Positions 15,614 to 24,968 of a DNA stretch of 64,000 bases are shown here, piece after piece. The notes below the pieces were generated by a model. That model made no database searches and was not told the origin of the DNA. It was given only the letters and a program-made list of their open reading frames with translations. The position numbers and the translations under genes were made by a program. Origin of the DNA: Pseudomonas nunensis (GTDB lineage Bacteria; Pseudomonadota; Gammaproteobacteria; Pseudomonadales; Pseudomonadaceae); the NCBI RefSeq assembly GCF_024296925.1, contig NZ_CP101125.1, positions 808,501 to 872,500 on the forward strand, written 5' to 3'. The first letter of the stretch is position 1; every line of letters begins with the position of its first letter.

Positions 15614-17362
15614 TTAAGAAACCGCCGGCTGACTATGCGGAAACAACAAATCCACAAACCGCTCCGCCGTCGGCTGCGGTTCATGATTCGCCAGGCCGGC
15701 GCGTTCATTGGCTTCGATAAACACGTACTCCGGCTGATCGGCGGCCGGTACCAACAGGTCGAGGCCGACCATCGGGATATCCAGCGCCCGCGCCGCGCGT
15801 ACGGCGGCATCCACCAGCGTCGGGTGCAGGATCGCGGTGACGTCTTCAAGCACGCCGCCGGTATGAAGATTCGCCGTACGCCGTACGAACAGATGCTCAC
15901 CGGCCGGCAGAATGCTCTCGTAGTCGTAACCCGCCGCCTGCAAGGTGCGCTCGGTTTCGTGGTCCAGCGGGATCTTGCTTTCGCCGCTGGTGGCCGCTTG
16001 ACGGCGCCGGCTCTGGGCTTCGATCAGCGCACCGATGGAGTGCTGACCATCACCGACAACTTCCGCTGGCCGACGAATCGCGGCAGCGACCACTTCAAAA
16101 CCGATCACCACAATCCGCAGGTCCAGCCCTTCGTGGAAGCTTTCCAGCAACACGCGGGAGTCGAACTGGCGCGCCGCTTCGATGGCTTGCTGAACCTCTT
16201 CAATGGTCTGCAAATCCACCGCTACGCCTTGGCCCTGTTCGCCGTCGAGTGGCTTGACCACCACCCGTTCGTGCTCGTCGAGAAACGCCAGGTTGTCGTC
16301 ACCGTTGCCGGCCAATTGCTGGGAGGGCAGGTTCAGGCCAGCGGCTTTCAACACCTTATGCGTCAGGCTCTTGTCCTGGCACAGGCTCATGCTGATGGCG
16401 CTGGTCAGGTCGCTCAACGATTCACGGCAACGCACCCGGCGTCCGCCGTGGCTAAGTGTAAACATCCCGGCGTCGGCGTCATCGACTTGAACATCAATGC
16501 CGCGACGGTGAGCTTCCTCGACGATGATCCGCGCATACGGATTGAACTCGGCTTCCGGTCCAGGCCCCAGGAACAACGGCTGATTGATGCCGTTCTTGCG
16601 CTTGATGGCGAACGTCGACAAGTTACGAAAACCGAGCTTGGCGTAGAGACTTTTCGCCTGGCGGTTGTCGTGCAACACCGACAGATCCAGGTAACTTAGC
16701 CCACGGCTCATGAAGTGCTCGATCAGATGCCGCACCAGCACTTCGCCGACACCCGGCCGTGAACAATGCGGGTCAACTGCCAGGCACCAAAGGCTGCTGC
16801 CGTTTTCCGGATCGTTGTAGGCCTTGTGATGATTGAGGCCCATGACGCTGCCGATAATCGCGCCGCTGTCCTCGTCCTCTGCCAGCCAATACACCGGGCC
16901 ACCCATGTGACGCGGGGTCAGCAACGACGGATCGATCGGCAACATTCCGCGAGCCTGATACAGCAGATTGATCGCCTGCCAGTCCGCCTCGCTCTGCGCC
17001 CGGCGAATACGGAAACCACGGAACACCCGGGTCGACTGGCGATAATCGCTGAACCACAGACGCAAGGTGTCGGACGGATCCAGAAACAACTGAGCCGGCT
17101 CCAGCCCCAACACTTGCTGGGGCGCCGCCACATACAGGGCGATATCGCGCTCGCCGGGATGTTCGTTGAGCAACTCCTGGGCGATGCTCGCCGGATCAGG
17201 AAAGGTATGCCCGATCAGCAACCGGCCCCACCCGCAGTGCACCGCAATCGGCGCCGCCCCGAGTTCACTGCCGTCCTCGGCTAGGCGCGCCTGCAAGCGT
17301 TCGTAAGTGGGGGACTGACCGCGCAGCAAGCGTTGGCTGTAAGCCGTAGCGTGGGGTTTCAT
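15614..17362 (-). CDS. ngg: N-acetylglutaminylglutamine synthetase
   Basis: 582 residues. It makes the dipeptide N-acetylglutaminylglutamine, precursor of the osmolyte NAGGN. Residues ~120-270 form a GNAT acetyltransferase domain (LAVDPHCSRPGVGEVLVRHL, YAKLGFRNL) that acetylates the amino group. The C-terminal ~300 residues are an ATP-grasp ligase (VVKPLDGEQGQGVAVDLQTI, LLESFHEGLDLRIVVIG, VFIEANERAGLANHE). The start follows the amidotransferase stop after three bases, so the two are tightly coupled. The pathway is known from P. aeruginosa and Sinorhizobium, where it is induced by high osmolarity. Confidence 0.93.
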   Translation of the reverse strand: MKPHATAYSQRLLRGQSPTYERLQARLAEDGSELGAAPIAVHCGWGRLLIGHTFPDPASIAQELLNEHPGERDIALYVAAPQQVLGLEPAQLFLDPSDTLRLWFSDYRQSTRVFRGFRIRRAQSEADWQAINLLYQARGMLPIDPSLLTPRHMGGPVYWLAEDEDSGAIIGSVMGLNHHKAYNDPENGSSLWCLAVDPHCSRPGVGEVLVRHLIEHFMSRGLSYLDLSVLHDNRQAKSLYAKLGFRNLSTFAIKRKNGINQPLFLGPGPEAEFNPYARIIVEEAHRRGIDVQVDDADAGMFTLSHGGRRVRCRESLSDLTSAISMSLCQDKSLTHKVLKAAGLNLPSQQLAGNGDDNLAFLDEHERVVVKPLDGEQGQGVAVDLQTIEEVQQAIEAARQFDSRVLLESFHEGLDLRIVVIGFEVVAAAIRRPAEVVGDGQHSIGALIEAQSRRRQAATSGESKIPLDHETERTLQAAGYDYESILPAGEHLFVRRTANLHTGGVLEDVTAILHPTLVDAAVRAARALDIPMVGLDLLVPAADQPEYVFIEANERAGLANHEPQPTAERFVDLLFPHSQPAVS

Positions 17363-17365
17363 CGA

Positions 17366-19138
17366 TCAGAGTCCTTGTTCACTGAGCCACAGGTTCAGCG
17401 CCGCCAATTGCCACAGCTTGGAGCCGCGCAACGGGGTCAACTGGCCTTGCGGGTCGGTCAGCAAGCGATCAAGCATGGCCGGGTTGAACAGGCCGCGATC
17501 CTGGCTTGGATCGAGCAGCAGTTCGCGCACCCAGTTCAGCGTATCGCCCTGCAAATGCTTGAGGCCGGGCACCGGGAAGTAGCCCTTTTTACGGTCGATC
17601 ACTTCGCTTGGAATGACCAGTCGCGCCGCTTCTTTCAGCACTTGCTTGCCACCGTCTGGCAGTTTGAATTTGCCCGGCACCCGGGCCGACAATTCCACCA
17701 GGCGATAGTCGAGGAACGGCGTACGCGCTTCCAGGCCCCAGGCCATGGTCATGTTGTCGACGCGTTTGACCGGGTCGTCCACCAGCATGATCGTGCTGTC
17801 CAGACGCAAGGCTTTATCTACCGCCGCATCAGCGCCGGGTTGTGCGAAATGTTCCTTCACGAAGTCGCCAGCAGCGTCATTCGCTGTCAGCCATTTCGGC
17901 TGCACGGTGGCGGCGTAGTCTTCGTAGCTGCGATCGAAAAACGCCTCGCGATACGCCGCATACGGATCGGCTGCGCCGTCCACTTGCGGGTACCAGTGAT
18001 AACCGGCGAACAACTCGTCCGCGCCCTGGCCGCTCTGCACCACTTTGCAGTGCTTGGCCACTTCGCGGGACAGCAGATAGAAGGCAATGCAGTCATGGCT
18101 GACCATCGGCTCGCTCATGGCGCGGAACGCCGCAGGCAACTGCTCGATGATCTCGCTTTCCTGAATGCGCAACTGGTGATGCTGAGTGCCGTAATGCTTG
18201 GCGATCAGGTCCGAATACTGGAATTCGTCGCCACGCTCGCCGCCGGCATCCTGGAAGCCGATGGAAAAGGTCGACAGGTTCTCCACGCCGACTTCACGCA
18301 ACAGACCGACCAGCATGCTCGAATCGACACCACCGGACAGCAACACGCCGACATCCACCGCCGCGCGCTGACGGATCGCTACCGCGTCGCGGGTGCTGTC
18401 GAGCACACGGTCACGCCAGTCTTCCAGGGTCAGGTTCATCTCATCGGCGTGGGGACCGTAGGGCAGGGTCCACCAGGTTTTCTGCTCGGTGGTGCCATCG
18501 GCTTCGATGCGCATCCAGGTCGCCGGCGGCAGTTTTTCGATGCCCGCGATCAAGGTGCGCGGAGCCGGGACCACCGCGTGGAAATTCAGATAGTGATTGA
18601 GTGCAACGGGGTCGAGCATCGGGCTGATATCGCCACCCTTGAGCAACGCCGGCAAGGCCGAGGCGAAGCGCAAGCGCTGGCCGGTGCGCGACAGGTACAA
18701 CGGCTTCACGCCGAGACGGTCACGGGCGATGAACAGGCGTTTGGCGTCACGTTCCCAAATGGCGAAGGCGAACATGCCGTTGAGCTTGGGCAACAGTGCT
18801 TCGCCCCAGGCGTGATAGCCCTTGAGCAGCACTTCGGTGTCGCCGCCGGAATAGAAGGCATAACCGAGGCTTTCGAGCTCGGTGCGCAGTTCCGGGAAGT
18901 TGTAGATCGCGCCATTGAAGGCCAGGGACAGGCCCAGTTGGTTGTCGATCATCGGCTGCGCCGAGCCGTCCGACAGGTCCATGATTTTCAGGCGACGATG
19001 GCCCAGGGCAATCGGCCCTTGGCTGTGAAAACCCCAAGCATCCGGGCCGCGAGGGGCCAGGTGATGGGTGATTCGTTCAACGGCCGCGAGGTCCGCAGGT
19101 TGTTGATCAAAGCGTAACTCGCCAGCTAATCCGCACAT
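17366..19138 (-). CDS. asnO: N-acetylglutaminylglutamine amidotransferase (asparagine synthetase-like)
   Basis: 590 residues. The N-terminal class II glutaminase domain begins MCGLAGELRFD, where Cys2 is the nucleophile after Met removal; this fixes the start at 19138 and excludes an upstream extension to 19192. Also visible are APRGPDAWGFHSQGPIALG, FNGAIYNF and the PPi-synthetase motif LLSGGVDSSMLVGLLR. In the NAGGN pathway it amidates the C-terminal carboxylate of the dipeptide. It is the first gene of the minus-strand operon asnO-ngg-peptidase. A REP hairpin lies between it and mnmC. Confidence 0.93.
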   Translation of the reverse strand: MCGLAGELRFDQQPADLAAVERITHHLAPRGPDAWGFHSQGPIALGHRRLKIMDLSDGSAQPMIDNQLGLSLAFNGAIYNFPELRTELESLGYAFYSGGDTEVLLKGYHAWGEALLPKLNGMFAFAIWERDAKRLFIARDRLGVKPLYLSRTGQRLRFASALPALLKGGDISPMLDPVALNHYLNFHAVVPAPRTLIAGIEKLPPATWMRIEADGTTEQKTWWTLPYGPHADEMNLTLEDWRDRVLDSTRDAVAIRQRAAVDVGVLLSGGVDSSMLVGLLREVGVENLSTFSIGFQDAGGERGDEFQYSDLIAKHYGTQHHQLRIQESEIIEQLPAAFRAMSEPMVSHDCIAFYLLSREVAKHCKVVQSGQGADELFAGYHWYPQVDGAADPYAAYREAFFDRSYEDYAATVQPKWLTANDAAGDFVKEHFAQPGADAAVDKALRLDSTIMLVDDPVKRVDNMTMAWGLEARTPFLDYRLVELSARVPGKFKLPDGGKQVLKEAARLVIPSEVIDRKKGYFPVPGLKHLQGDTLNWVRELLLDPSQDRGLFNPAMLDRLLTDPQGQLTPLRGSKLWQLAALNLWLSEQGL

Positions 19139-19296
19139 AAAGTCCTTACCGGTTTTTCCGTTGGGGAGGGTCAGTCGATACCGCGCCGACACGGCGGGTA
19201 CTCTGAAACTGACCCGGCGGGTTGGCGGGAGTTTTAGATCGATCGGTTATAAGTAACAGGGCGGGGCTGTTGCGGACAAAGCTAGACCCTGTCCCC

Positions 19297-19362
19297 GTAG
19301 GAGCTGCCGAAGGCTGCGATCTTTTGATCTTGATCCTAAAAACAAGATCAAAAGATCGCAGG
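19297..19362. repeat. REP-type inverted repeat (type A, shortened)
   Basis: CTGCGATCTTTTGATCTTG and its mirror around a ten-base loop. The outer GTAGGAGCTGCCGAAGG part is present only on the left, so the right arm is truncated. Confidence 0.85.
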
Positions 19363-19400
19363 GTATGACTCACCTACATAGGCAACTTTGTCTGTGCGAA

Positions 19401-21380
19401 TCAACTGCCGCGGATCAACCGGCGCAAGGCAAAACGGTTCGGATGACAGGCCTCGGCGACGCTGCGCGGCAAGGGCAACGGTTCGTTGTCCAGCCACGCA
19501 GCCAGCAACTCGCCGGACAGCGGCGCGGTGATCAAGCCCCGTGAGCCGTGACCGCTGTTGACGTACAAGCCATCAAGCCAGGGGCATGGAATGTCCGGCA
19601 CTTGCCGGGCGTCCTTGCTCAGGGCGGCATAGGCCTGATTGAACGCTTGGCCGTCGGCGAGCGGACCGACGATGGGCAGGTAGTCGGGGCTGGTGCAACG
19701 GAACGCGGCGCGACCTTGCAGCTGTTCGGCGTCCAGTTGATCGGCGTGCAGGCGGGTGACCAGATCGCTGGAAATCTCTTCCAGCAGTTGCAGGTTGCCC
19801 AGGTGTTCGGCGGTGGTGGGTGTCAGGTCATCGCTGTTGAAATCGAAACTGGCGCCTAGGGTGTGTTCGCCCAGTCGCGACGGTGCCACATAACCTTCGG
19901 CGCATACCACCGTGGCCAGGCTCTGGCTCTCGCTGGTTTGCGCCAGTCGGGTGATTTGCCCGCGAATGCGCTTGAGCGGCAGGTCGGCACTTTGCGCAAA
20001 ACGTTTGATCTCGGCGGCGCCGGCCAGCACGACCACCGGTGCGCTGGCGAGCAGGGTTTCGCCGTCCCAGGCTTGCCACTGGTCATCGACCTTGCGCAGT
20101 TCCAGCACGTTACGATGAGTCAGCAATTGAACATTGGGTTGGGTTGCCTGCCACTGACACAACGCCGGCGGATGCACCCAGCCACCGTCGGGATAGAACA
20201 AACCGCCATGGGCCAGCGCAATGCCGGCCTGCGCCTCGGCTTGTGGCTGATCCAGCACATGCAGCAAGTCGGCCGGGAACGCCGCCGCCAATTGCGCCTG
20301 ACGCTCGGCTTCCTTGGCATTGAACGCCAGTTGCAGCACGCCGCAGCCGTCCCAATCGACGCCGCGATGCAAATGTTCAAGCACGCGCCGGGTGTGGCCA
20401 AAACCGCTGACAATCAATTGCGATAACGCGGTGCCATGGGCCGACAGCTTGAGGTACAGCACGCCTTGCGGATTGCCCGAGGCTTCCTGGGCGATGTCGG
20501 TATGTCGTTCCAGCAAACTGACCTGCCAACCCCGGGCCGCGAGGCTGGCCGCACTGGCACAGCCGGCCAGACCGGCGCCGATCACCAAGGCACGGCGTTC
20601 GCCTTTATGCACGGGCGGGCGAGCGAACCAAGGTTTGGCGGCGACAGGTGCGGCGACTTCAGCAGGCCAGCCAAGAAAGACGCCCCGCAGGATTTCCCAT
20701 TTATGGCCGATGCCCGGCGTGCGCTTCATCTTGAAGCCCGCGGCGTTGAGCAACCGACGGACCCAACCAGTGCTGGTAAACGTGCTGATGGTTGAATCAG
20801 GAGCGGCCAGCCGCGCCAGTTCGGCGAACAGCTCGGCGGTCCACATGTCGGGGTTTTTCGCCGGGGCAAAACCGTCGAGAAACCACGCATCCACCTGTGC
20901 GTCCAGTTGCGGCAACTGTTCCAGCGCATCGCCGATCAGCAACGTCAGGGTCACCCGGCCGTTATCCAGCACCAGCCGTTGGAAGCCCTGATGGATCGCC
21001 ACGTACTGGGCCAATAACTGGTCGGCAAAGGGCTTGAGTTCTGGCCACAGTGCCAGCGCCCGTTTCAGATCCGGGGCGGTCAGCGGGTATTTTTCCACGC
21101 TGACAAAATGCAATCGCGCACCGGCCACGGCCTGCTCCTCGAACAGTTGCCAGGCGCAGAGAAAATTCAACCCGGTGCCGAAACCGGTCTCGCCAATCAC
21201 CAGTCGACCGTCAGCGGGCAACGCGGCAAAGCGTTCCTTCAGGCGGTTTTGTTCGATGAACACGTAACGGGTTTCATCCAGACCGGACAGGTCTGAAAAA
21301 TACACATCATCGAACACCCGCGAGTACGGGCGTCCCTGGTCGTCCCAGTCGAGCTGGGCGTTGGGCAATTCGGGGTTCAT
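19401..21380 (-). CDS. mnmC: Bifunctional tRNA mnm5s2U34 biosynthesis protein MnmC
   Basis: 659 residues. It finishes the wobble-uridine modification of certain tRNAs. The N-terminal methyltransferase domain (residues 1-~245) contains VIGETGFGTGLNFLCAWQLF and AWFLDGFAPAKNPDMWT. The C-terminal FAD oxidoreductase domain removes the carboxymethyl group and begins [20 protein letters not shown], ending with DGLYVNSGHGSRGLITAPL. Length and domain order match E. coli MnmC. It is a single gene flanked by REP hairpins on both sides. Confidence 0.96.
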   Translation of the reverse strand: MNPELPNAQLDWDDQGRPYSRVFDDVYFSDLSGLDETRYVFIEQNRLKERFAALPADGRLVIGETGFGTGLNFLCAWQLFEEQAVAGARLHFVSVEKYPLTAPDLKRALALWPELKPFADQLLAQYVAIHQGFQRLVLDNGRVTLTLLIGDALEQLPQLDAQVDAWFLDGFAPAKNPDMWTAELFAELARLAAPDSTISTFTSTGWVRRLLNAAGFKMKRTPGIGHKWEILRGVFLGWPAEVAAPVAAKPWFARPPVHKGERRALVIGAGLAGCASAASLAARGWQVSLLERHTDIAQEASGNPQGVLYLKLSAHGTALSQLIVSGFGHTRRVLEHLHRGVDWDGCGVLQLAFNAKEAERQAQLAAAFPADLLHVLDQPQAEAQAGIALAHGGLFYPDGGWVHPPALCQWQATQPNVQLLTHRNVLELRKVDDQWQAWDGETLLASAPVVVLAGAAEIKRFAQSADLPLKRIRGQITRLAQTSESQSLATVVCAEGYVAPSRLGEHTLGASFDFNSDDLTPTTAEHLGNLQLLEEISSDLVTRLHADQLDAEQLQGRAAFRCTSPDYLPIVGPLADGQAFNQAYAALSKDARQVPDIPCPWLDGLYVNSGHGSRGLITAPLSGELLAAWLDNEPLPLPRSVAEACHPNRFALRRLIRGS

Positions 21381-21470
21381 GGCAGGCTCGGTAACGGCTA
21401 GGCGGGCATTCTATCTGATCGGGGCTTGTGTGCTTGATCCGTGGCAAGTCCTTAGACAAGTAAGGCGGTG

Positions 21471-21555
21471 AAGATCAAAAGATCGCAGCAGCTCCATGGA
21501 ATGCGTATCCCTGTAGGAGCTGTCGAGTGCAACGAGGCTGCGATCTTTTGATCTT
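21471..21555. repeat. REP-type inverted repeat (type A, shortened)
   Basis: AAGATCAAAAGATCGCAG on the left mirrors part of the right unit GTAGGAGCTGTCGAGTGCAA onward. The left arm lacks its outer half. Confidence 0.85.
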
Positions 21556-21632
21556 GCTCGTGATCTTGAACTTCTCCCCCCATTGGAGAGGTCAATCCGC
21601 TAGTCTTGCTCAATCTTGGAAGGGAGCCGCCC

Positions 21633-23147
21633 ATGTTCGAATCTGCCGAAATCGGTCACGCCATCGACAAAGAAACCTACGACGCCGAAGTACCGGCCCT
21701 GCGTGAAGCCTTGCTCGAAGCGCAGTTTGAACTGCAGCAGCAACAACGTTTTCCGGTGATCATTTTGATCAATGGCATCGAAGGCGCCGGCAAGGGCGAG
21801 ACGGTCAAGTTGCTCAACGAATGGATGGACCCGCGCCTGATCGAGGTGCGCACCTTCGACCAGCAGACCGACGAAGAACTGGCGCGGCCACCGGCCTGGC
21901 GCTATTGGCGGATGCTGCCGGCCAAGGGGCGCATGGGGATTTTCTTCGGCAACTGGTACAGCCAGATGCTGCAAGGTCGCGTCCATGGCGACTTCAAGAA
22001 TGCGGTATTGGATCAGGCGATCAACCAGTCCGAGCGTTTCGAAAAAATGCTCTGCGACGAAGGCGCGCTGATCTTCAAGTTCTGGTTCCACCTCTCGAAA
22101 AAACAAATGAAGGCGCGGCTCAAGGCACTCGCTGACGATCCGTTGCACAGTTGGCGCATCAGCCCGCTGGACTGGCAGCAATCCCAGACCTACGACAAAT
22201 TCGTCAAATACGGCGAGCGCGTGCTGCGCCGCACCAGTCGCGACTATGCGCCATGGCATGTGATCGAAGGCGTCGATCCGCATTACCGCAGTCTGGTGGT
22301 CGGCCAGATCCTGCTCGAGGGTCTGCAAAATGCGCTGAAGCGGCCCAAGGTTCATCCGGACAAGGTCAACGCCGCGCCGTTGCCGATTCATGTCGATCAA
22401 ATGAATGTGCTCGACAGCCTGGATTTGACCCAAAGCCTGGACAAGGACGATTACGAAGAACAACTGATTACCGAGCAGGCGCGATTCTCCGGCCTGATGC
22501 GCGACAAACGCATGCGTCAGCACGCTTTAGTGGCGGTGTTCGAGGGCAATGATGCGGCGGGCAAGGGTGGAGCGATTCGTCGGGTCGCGGCAGCCCTCGA
22601 TCCACGGCAATACAGCATCGTGCCGATTGCTGCGCCGACCGAAGAGGAGCGAGCGCAGCCGTACCTGTGGCGTTTCTGGCGACATCTCCCGGCGAAGGGC
22701 AAGTTCACCGTGTTCGACCGTTCGTGGTACGGCCGGGTGCTGGTGGAGCGCGTCGAAGGTTTCTGCCCGCCGGCGGATTGGTTGCGGGCGTACAGCGAGA
22801 TCAACGATTTCGAAGAGCAGATTTCCGATTCCCACGTCATCGTGGTCAAGTTCTGGCTGGCCATCGACAAGCAGACTCAACTGGAACGCTTCCAGGCTCG
22901 GGAGGACATCCCCTTCAAGCGCTTCAAAATCACCGAAGACGACTGGCGCAACCGCGACAAGTGGGACGCCTACCGCGCTGCAGTCGGCGATATGGTCGAT
23001 CGCACCAGCACCGAGATCTCGCCCTGGACTTTAGTGGAAGCCAATGACAAGCGTTGGGCGCGGGTCAAAGTGTTGCGCACGATCAACCGGGCGCTGGAAG
23101 AAGCGTTCGACAAGGCCGACAAGAAGGCCAGGAAGCACAAGAAGTAG
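21633..23147 (+). CDS. pap: Polyphosphate:AMP phosphotransferase (two-domain PPK2)
   Basis: 504 residues. It transfers phosphate from polyphosphate to AMP, giving ADP. Two PPK2 domains are in tandem. The first (to ~240) has INGIEGAGKGETVKLL but a degenerate Walker B region (FGNWYSQMLQGRV). The second (from ~290) has FEGNDAAGKGGAIRRVAAAL and FDRSWYGRVLVERVEGF, so the C-terminal half is probably the active one. I chose ATG 21633, which is preceded by GGAAGGGAG at six bases. The length fits the class II, two-domain PPK2 family. Confidence 0.93.
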   Translation: MFESAEIGHAIDKETYDAEVPALREALLEAQFELQQQQRFPVIILINGIEGAGKGETVKLLNEWMDPRLIEVRTFDQQTDEELARPPAWRYWRMLPAKGRMGIFFGNWYSQMLQGRVHGDFKNAVLDQAINQSERFEKMLCDEGALIFKFWFHLSKKQMKARLKALADDPLHSWRISPLDWQQSQTYDKFVKYGERVLRRTSRDYAPWHVIEGVDPHYRSLVVGQILLEGLQNALKRPKVHPDKVNAAPLPIHVDQMNVLDSLDLTQSLDKDDYEEQLITEQARFSGLMRDKRMRQHALVAVFEGNDAAGKGGAIRRVAAALDPRQYSIVPIAAPTEEERAQPYLWRFWRHLPAKGKFTVFDRSWYGRVLVERVEGFCPPADWLRAYSEINDFEEQISDSHVIVVKFWLAIDKQTQLERFQAREDIPFKRFKITEDDWRNRDKWDAYRAAVGDMVDRTSTEISPWTLVEANDKRWARVKVLRTINRALEEAFDKADKKARKHKK

Positions 23148-23249
23148 GACGATGGTTGCGCATACGCGGGGTGAATGATTGTCGCGGTCGGCAATGGGGT
23201 GGACTTATGCTCGGTCCACTCTCAACCGACAACAACAATGAGGTATGCC

Positions 23250-24434
23250 ATGCGTGAAGTGGTGATCGTCGACAGCGTACGGACCGGCCTGGCCAAATCC
23301 TTTCGCGGCAAGTTCAATCAGACCCGCCCGGACGACATGGCGGCCCACTGCGTCAATGCGCTGCTGACGCGCAACGACATCGACCCGGCCAGCGTCGAGG
23401 ATTGCATCGTTGGCGCTGGCTCCAATGAAGGCGCCCAGGGCTACAACATCGGGCGTAACGTCGCGGTGCTCTCGCACCTGGGCATCGGCACTGCCGGCAT
23501 GACCCTCAACCGTTTCTGCTCATCGGGCCTGCAAGCCATCGCGATTGCTGCGAACCAGATCGCCTCGGGTTGCAGCGACATCATCGTGGCCGGTGGCGTC
23601 GAGTCCATCAGCCTGACCATGAAAAGCGTCAACACCGACAACCTGATCAACCCGTTGCTCAAGGAACAGGTGCCGGGCATCTATTTCCCGATGGGCCAGA
23701 CCGCTGAAATCGTCGCCCGTCGTTACAACGTCAGCCGCGAAGAACAGGATTTGTACGCGTTGCAGAGCCAGCAACGCACCGCGCAAGCTCAGGCGGCCGG
23801 GTTGTTCAATGATGAAATCGTGCCGATGGCAGTCAAGTATCGGGTTGAAGACAAAGCCACCGGCCAGGTGCAGATCCTCGATGGCATCGTCGATCACGAT
23901 GACTGCAACCGCCCGGACACCACCCTGCAAAGCCTCGCGGGTTTGAAACCGGTGTTTGCCGAGGACGGTTCGGTGACGGCGGGTAACTCGTCGCAACTGT
24001 CGGACGGTGCGTCGATGACTCTGGTGATGAGCCTGGAAAAAGCCCTGGAATTGGGCTTGAAGCCGAAAGCGTTCTTCCGAGGCTTCACCGTGGCCGGTTG
24101 TGCGCCGGACGAAATGGGCATCGGCCCGGTGTTCTCGGTGCCGAAGTTGCTCAAGGCCAAGGGCTTGCAGGTTGCCGATATCGATCTGTGGGAACTCAAC
24201 GAAGCGTTCGCGTCGCAGTGCCTGTACAGCCGTAATCGACTGGAAATCGATAACGCCAAGTACAACGTCAATGGCGGCTCGATTTCCATCGGGCATCCGT
24301 TCGGCATGACCGGGTCGCGTCAGGTCGGGCATATCGTGCGGGAACTGCAACGGCGCAACTTGCGTTATGGCGTGGTGACCATGTGCGTGGGTGGCGGGAT
24401 GGGGGCTACGGGGTTGTTTGAGGCGGTGCGTTAA
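23250..24434 (+). CDS. Thiolase family acetyl-CoA acyltransferase
   Basis: 394 residues, normal for thiolases. It starts MREVVIVDSVRTGLAKSFRG. The nucleophilic cysteine is in LNRFCSSGLQAIAIAANQI (about residue 90). The catalytic histidine is in GGSISIGHPFGMTGSRQVGH, and the second cysteine is in TMCVGGGMGATGLFEAVR. It could be degradative (3-ketoacyl-CoA) or biosynthetic (acetoacetyl-CoA). No fatty-acid oxidation partner is adjacent, so the substrate is open. ATG 23250 has GAGG six bases upstream; in-frame upstream codons at 23238 and 23175 are less well placed. Confidence 0.92.
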   Translation: MREVVIVDSVRTGLAKSFRGKFNQTRPDDMAAHCVNALLTRNDIDPASVEDCIVGAGSNEGAQGYNIGRNVAVLSHLGIGTAGMTLNRFCSSGLQAIAIAANQIASGCSDIIVAGGVESISLTMKSVNTDNLINPLLKEQVPGIYFPMGQTAEIVARRYNVSREEQDLYALQSQQRTAQAQAAGLFNDEIVPMAVKYRVEDKATGQVQILDGIVDHDDCNRPDTTLQSLAGLKPVFAEDGSVTAGNSSQLSDGASMTLVMSLEKALELGLKPKAFFRGFTVAGCAPDEMGIGPVFSVPKLLKAKGLQVADIDLWELNEAFASQCLYSRNRLEIDNAKYNVNGGSISIGHPFGMTGSRQVGHIVRELQRRNLRYGVVTMCVGGGMGATGLFEAVR

Positions 24435-24457
24435 ACCGGTAGATTTGTTTTGCCTAT

Positions 24458-24561
24458 TGTGGCGAGGGGGCTTGCCCCCGTTGGACTGCGCAGCAGTCCC
24501 TTGTTTTCTGGTGTACGGGGGGCCGCTGCGCGGCCCAACGGGGGCAAGCCCCCTCGCCACA
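24458..24561. repeat. REPIN-like element (type D, TGTGGCGAGGGGGCTTGCCC)
   Basis: Arms of about 27 bases (TGTGGCGAGGGGGCTTGCCC, then CCGTTGG) are perfectly mirrored. The centre has two further small stems, ACTGCGCAGCAGT and GGCCGCTGCGCGGCC, so the single strand can form a three-stem cloverleaf. Confidence 0.9.
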
Positions 24562-24563
24562 GG

Positions 24564-24758
24564 TTATCGGTTTTTGCTCTGAAGCTGCATCCGCTCGATA
24601 TACGCCTGTATCTCCCGCGCCGCCGCCTCAGGGTTGTCGAACGGCCCTTCGAGGGTGTTTTCCCGGGTGCTGAAATACAACTCCCCATTCACACGACACA
24701 TCCGGTCACTGCGAAAGTGCGTGGCGGGGGCGTTGTCCTGGGCGCGCATGCCGTACAT
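24564..24758 (-). CDS. Small conserved Pseudomonas protein (DUF6316-like)
   Basis: 64 residues starting MYGMRAQDNAPATHFRSDRM, then CRVNGELYFSTRENTLEGPF and a helical C-terminus EAAAREIQAYIERMQLQ. AGGAGA lies five bases upstream of its ATG, good support for translation. I recall this pattern as DUF6316, found widely in Pseudomonas with no known function; the assignment is tentative. The stop codon sits only three bases from the type D REPIN. Confidence 0.72.
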   Translation of the reverse strand: MYGMRAQDNAPATHFRSDRMCRVNGELYFSTRENTLEGPFDNPEAAAREIQAYIERMQLQSKNR

Positions 24759-24968
24759 GGCGATCTCCTGAGGGTAGGTCCTGTTTGCGGATCCAATGAG
24801 CTTATGCCTGAAGTACTTGCCGCGCCTGGCGACCTGATCGACGGCACTTCGTCAATTTAGCGTTGCGACCTGCACAGTTTCATTCGCGGCCAATCCACAA
24901 CTGTCCCTGTGTGCCATCGGGCGCTCAGCCTAGAATGACGACTCTCGTCACTTGGCTTTGGGGTCGGC

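Noticed and set aside
19139..19192. A longer start for the NAGGN amidotransferase
   Set aside because: The glutaminase requires Cys as residue 2, which fixes the start at 19138.
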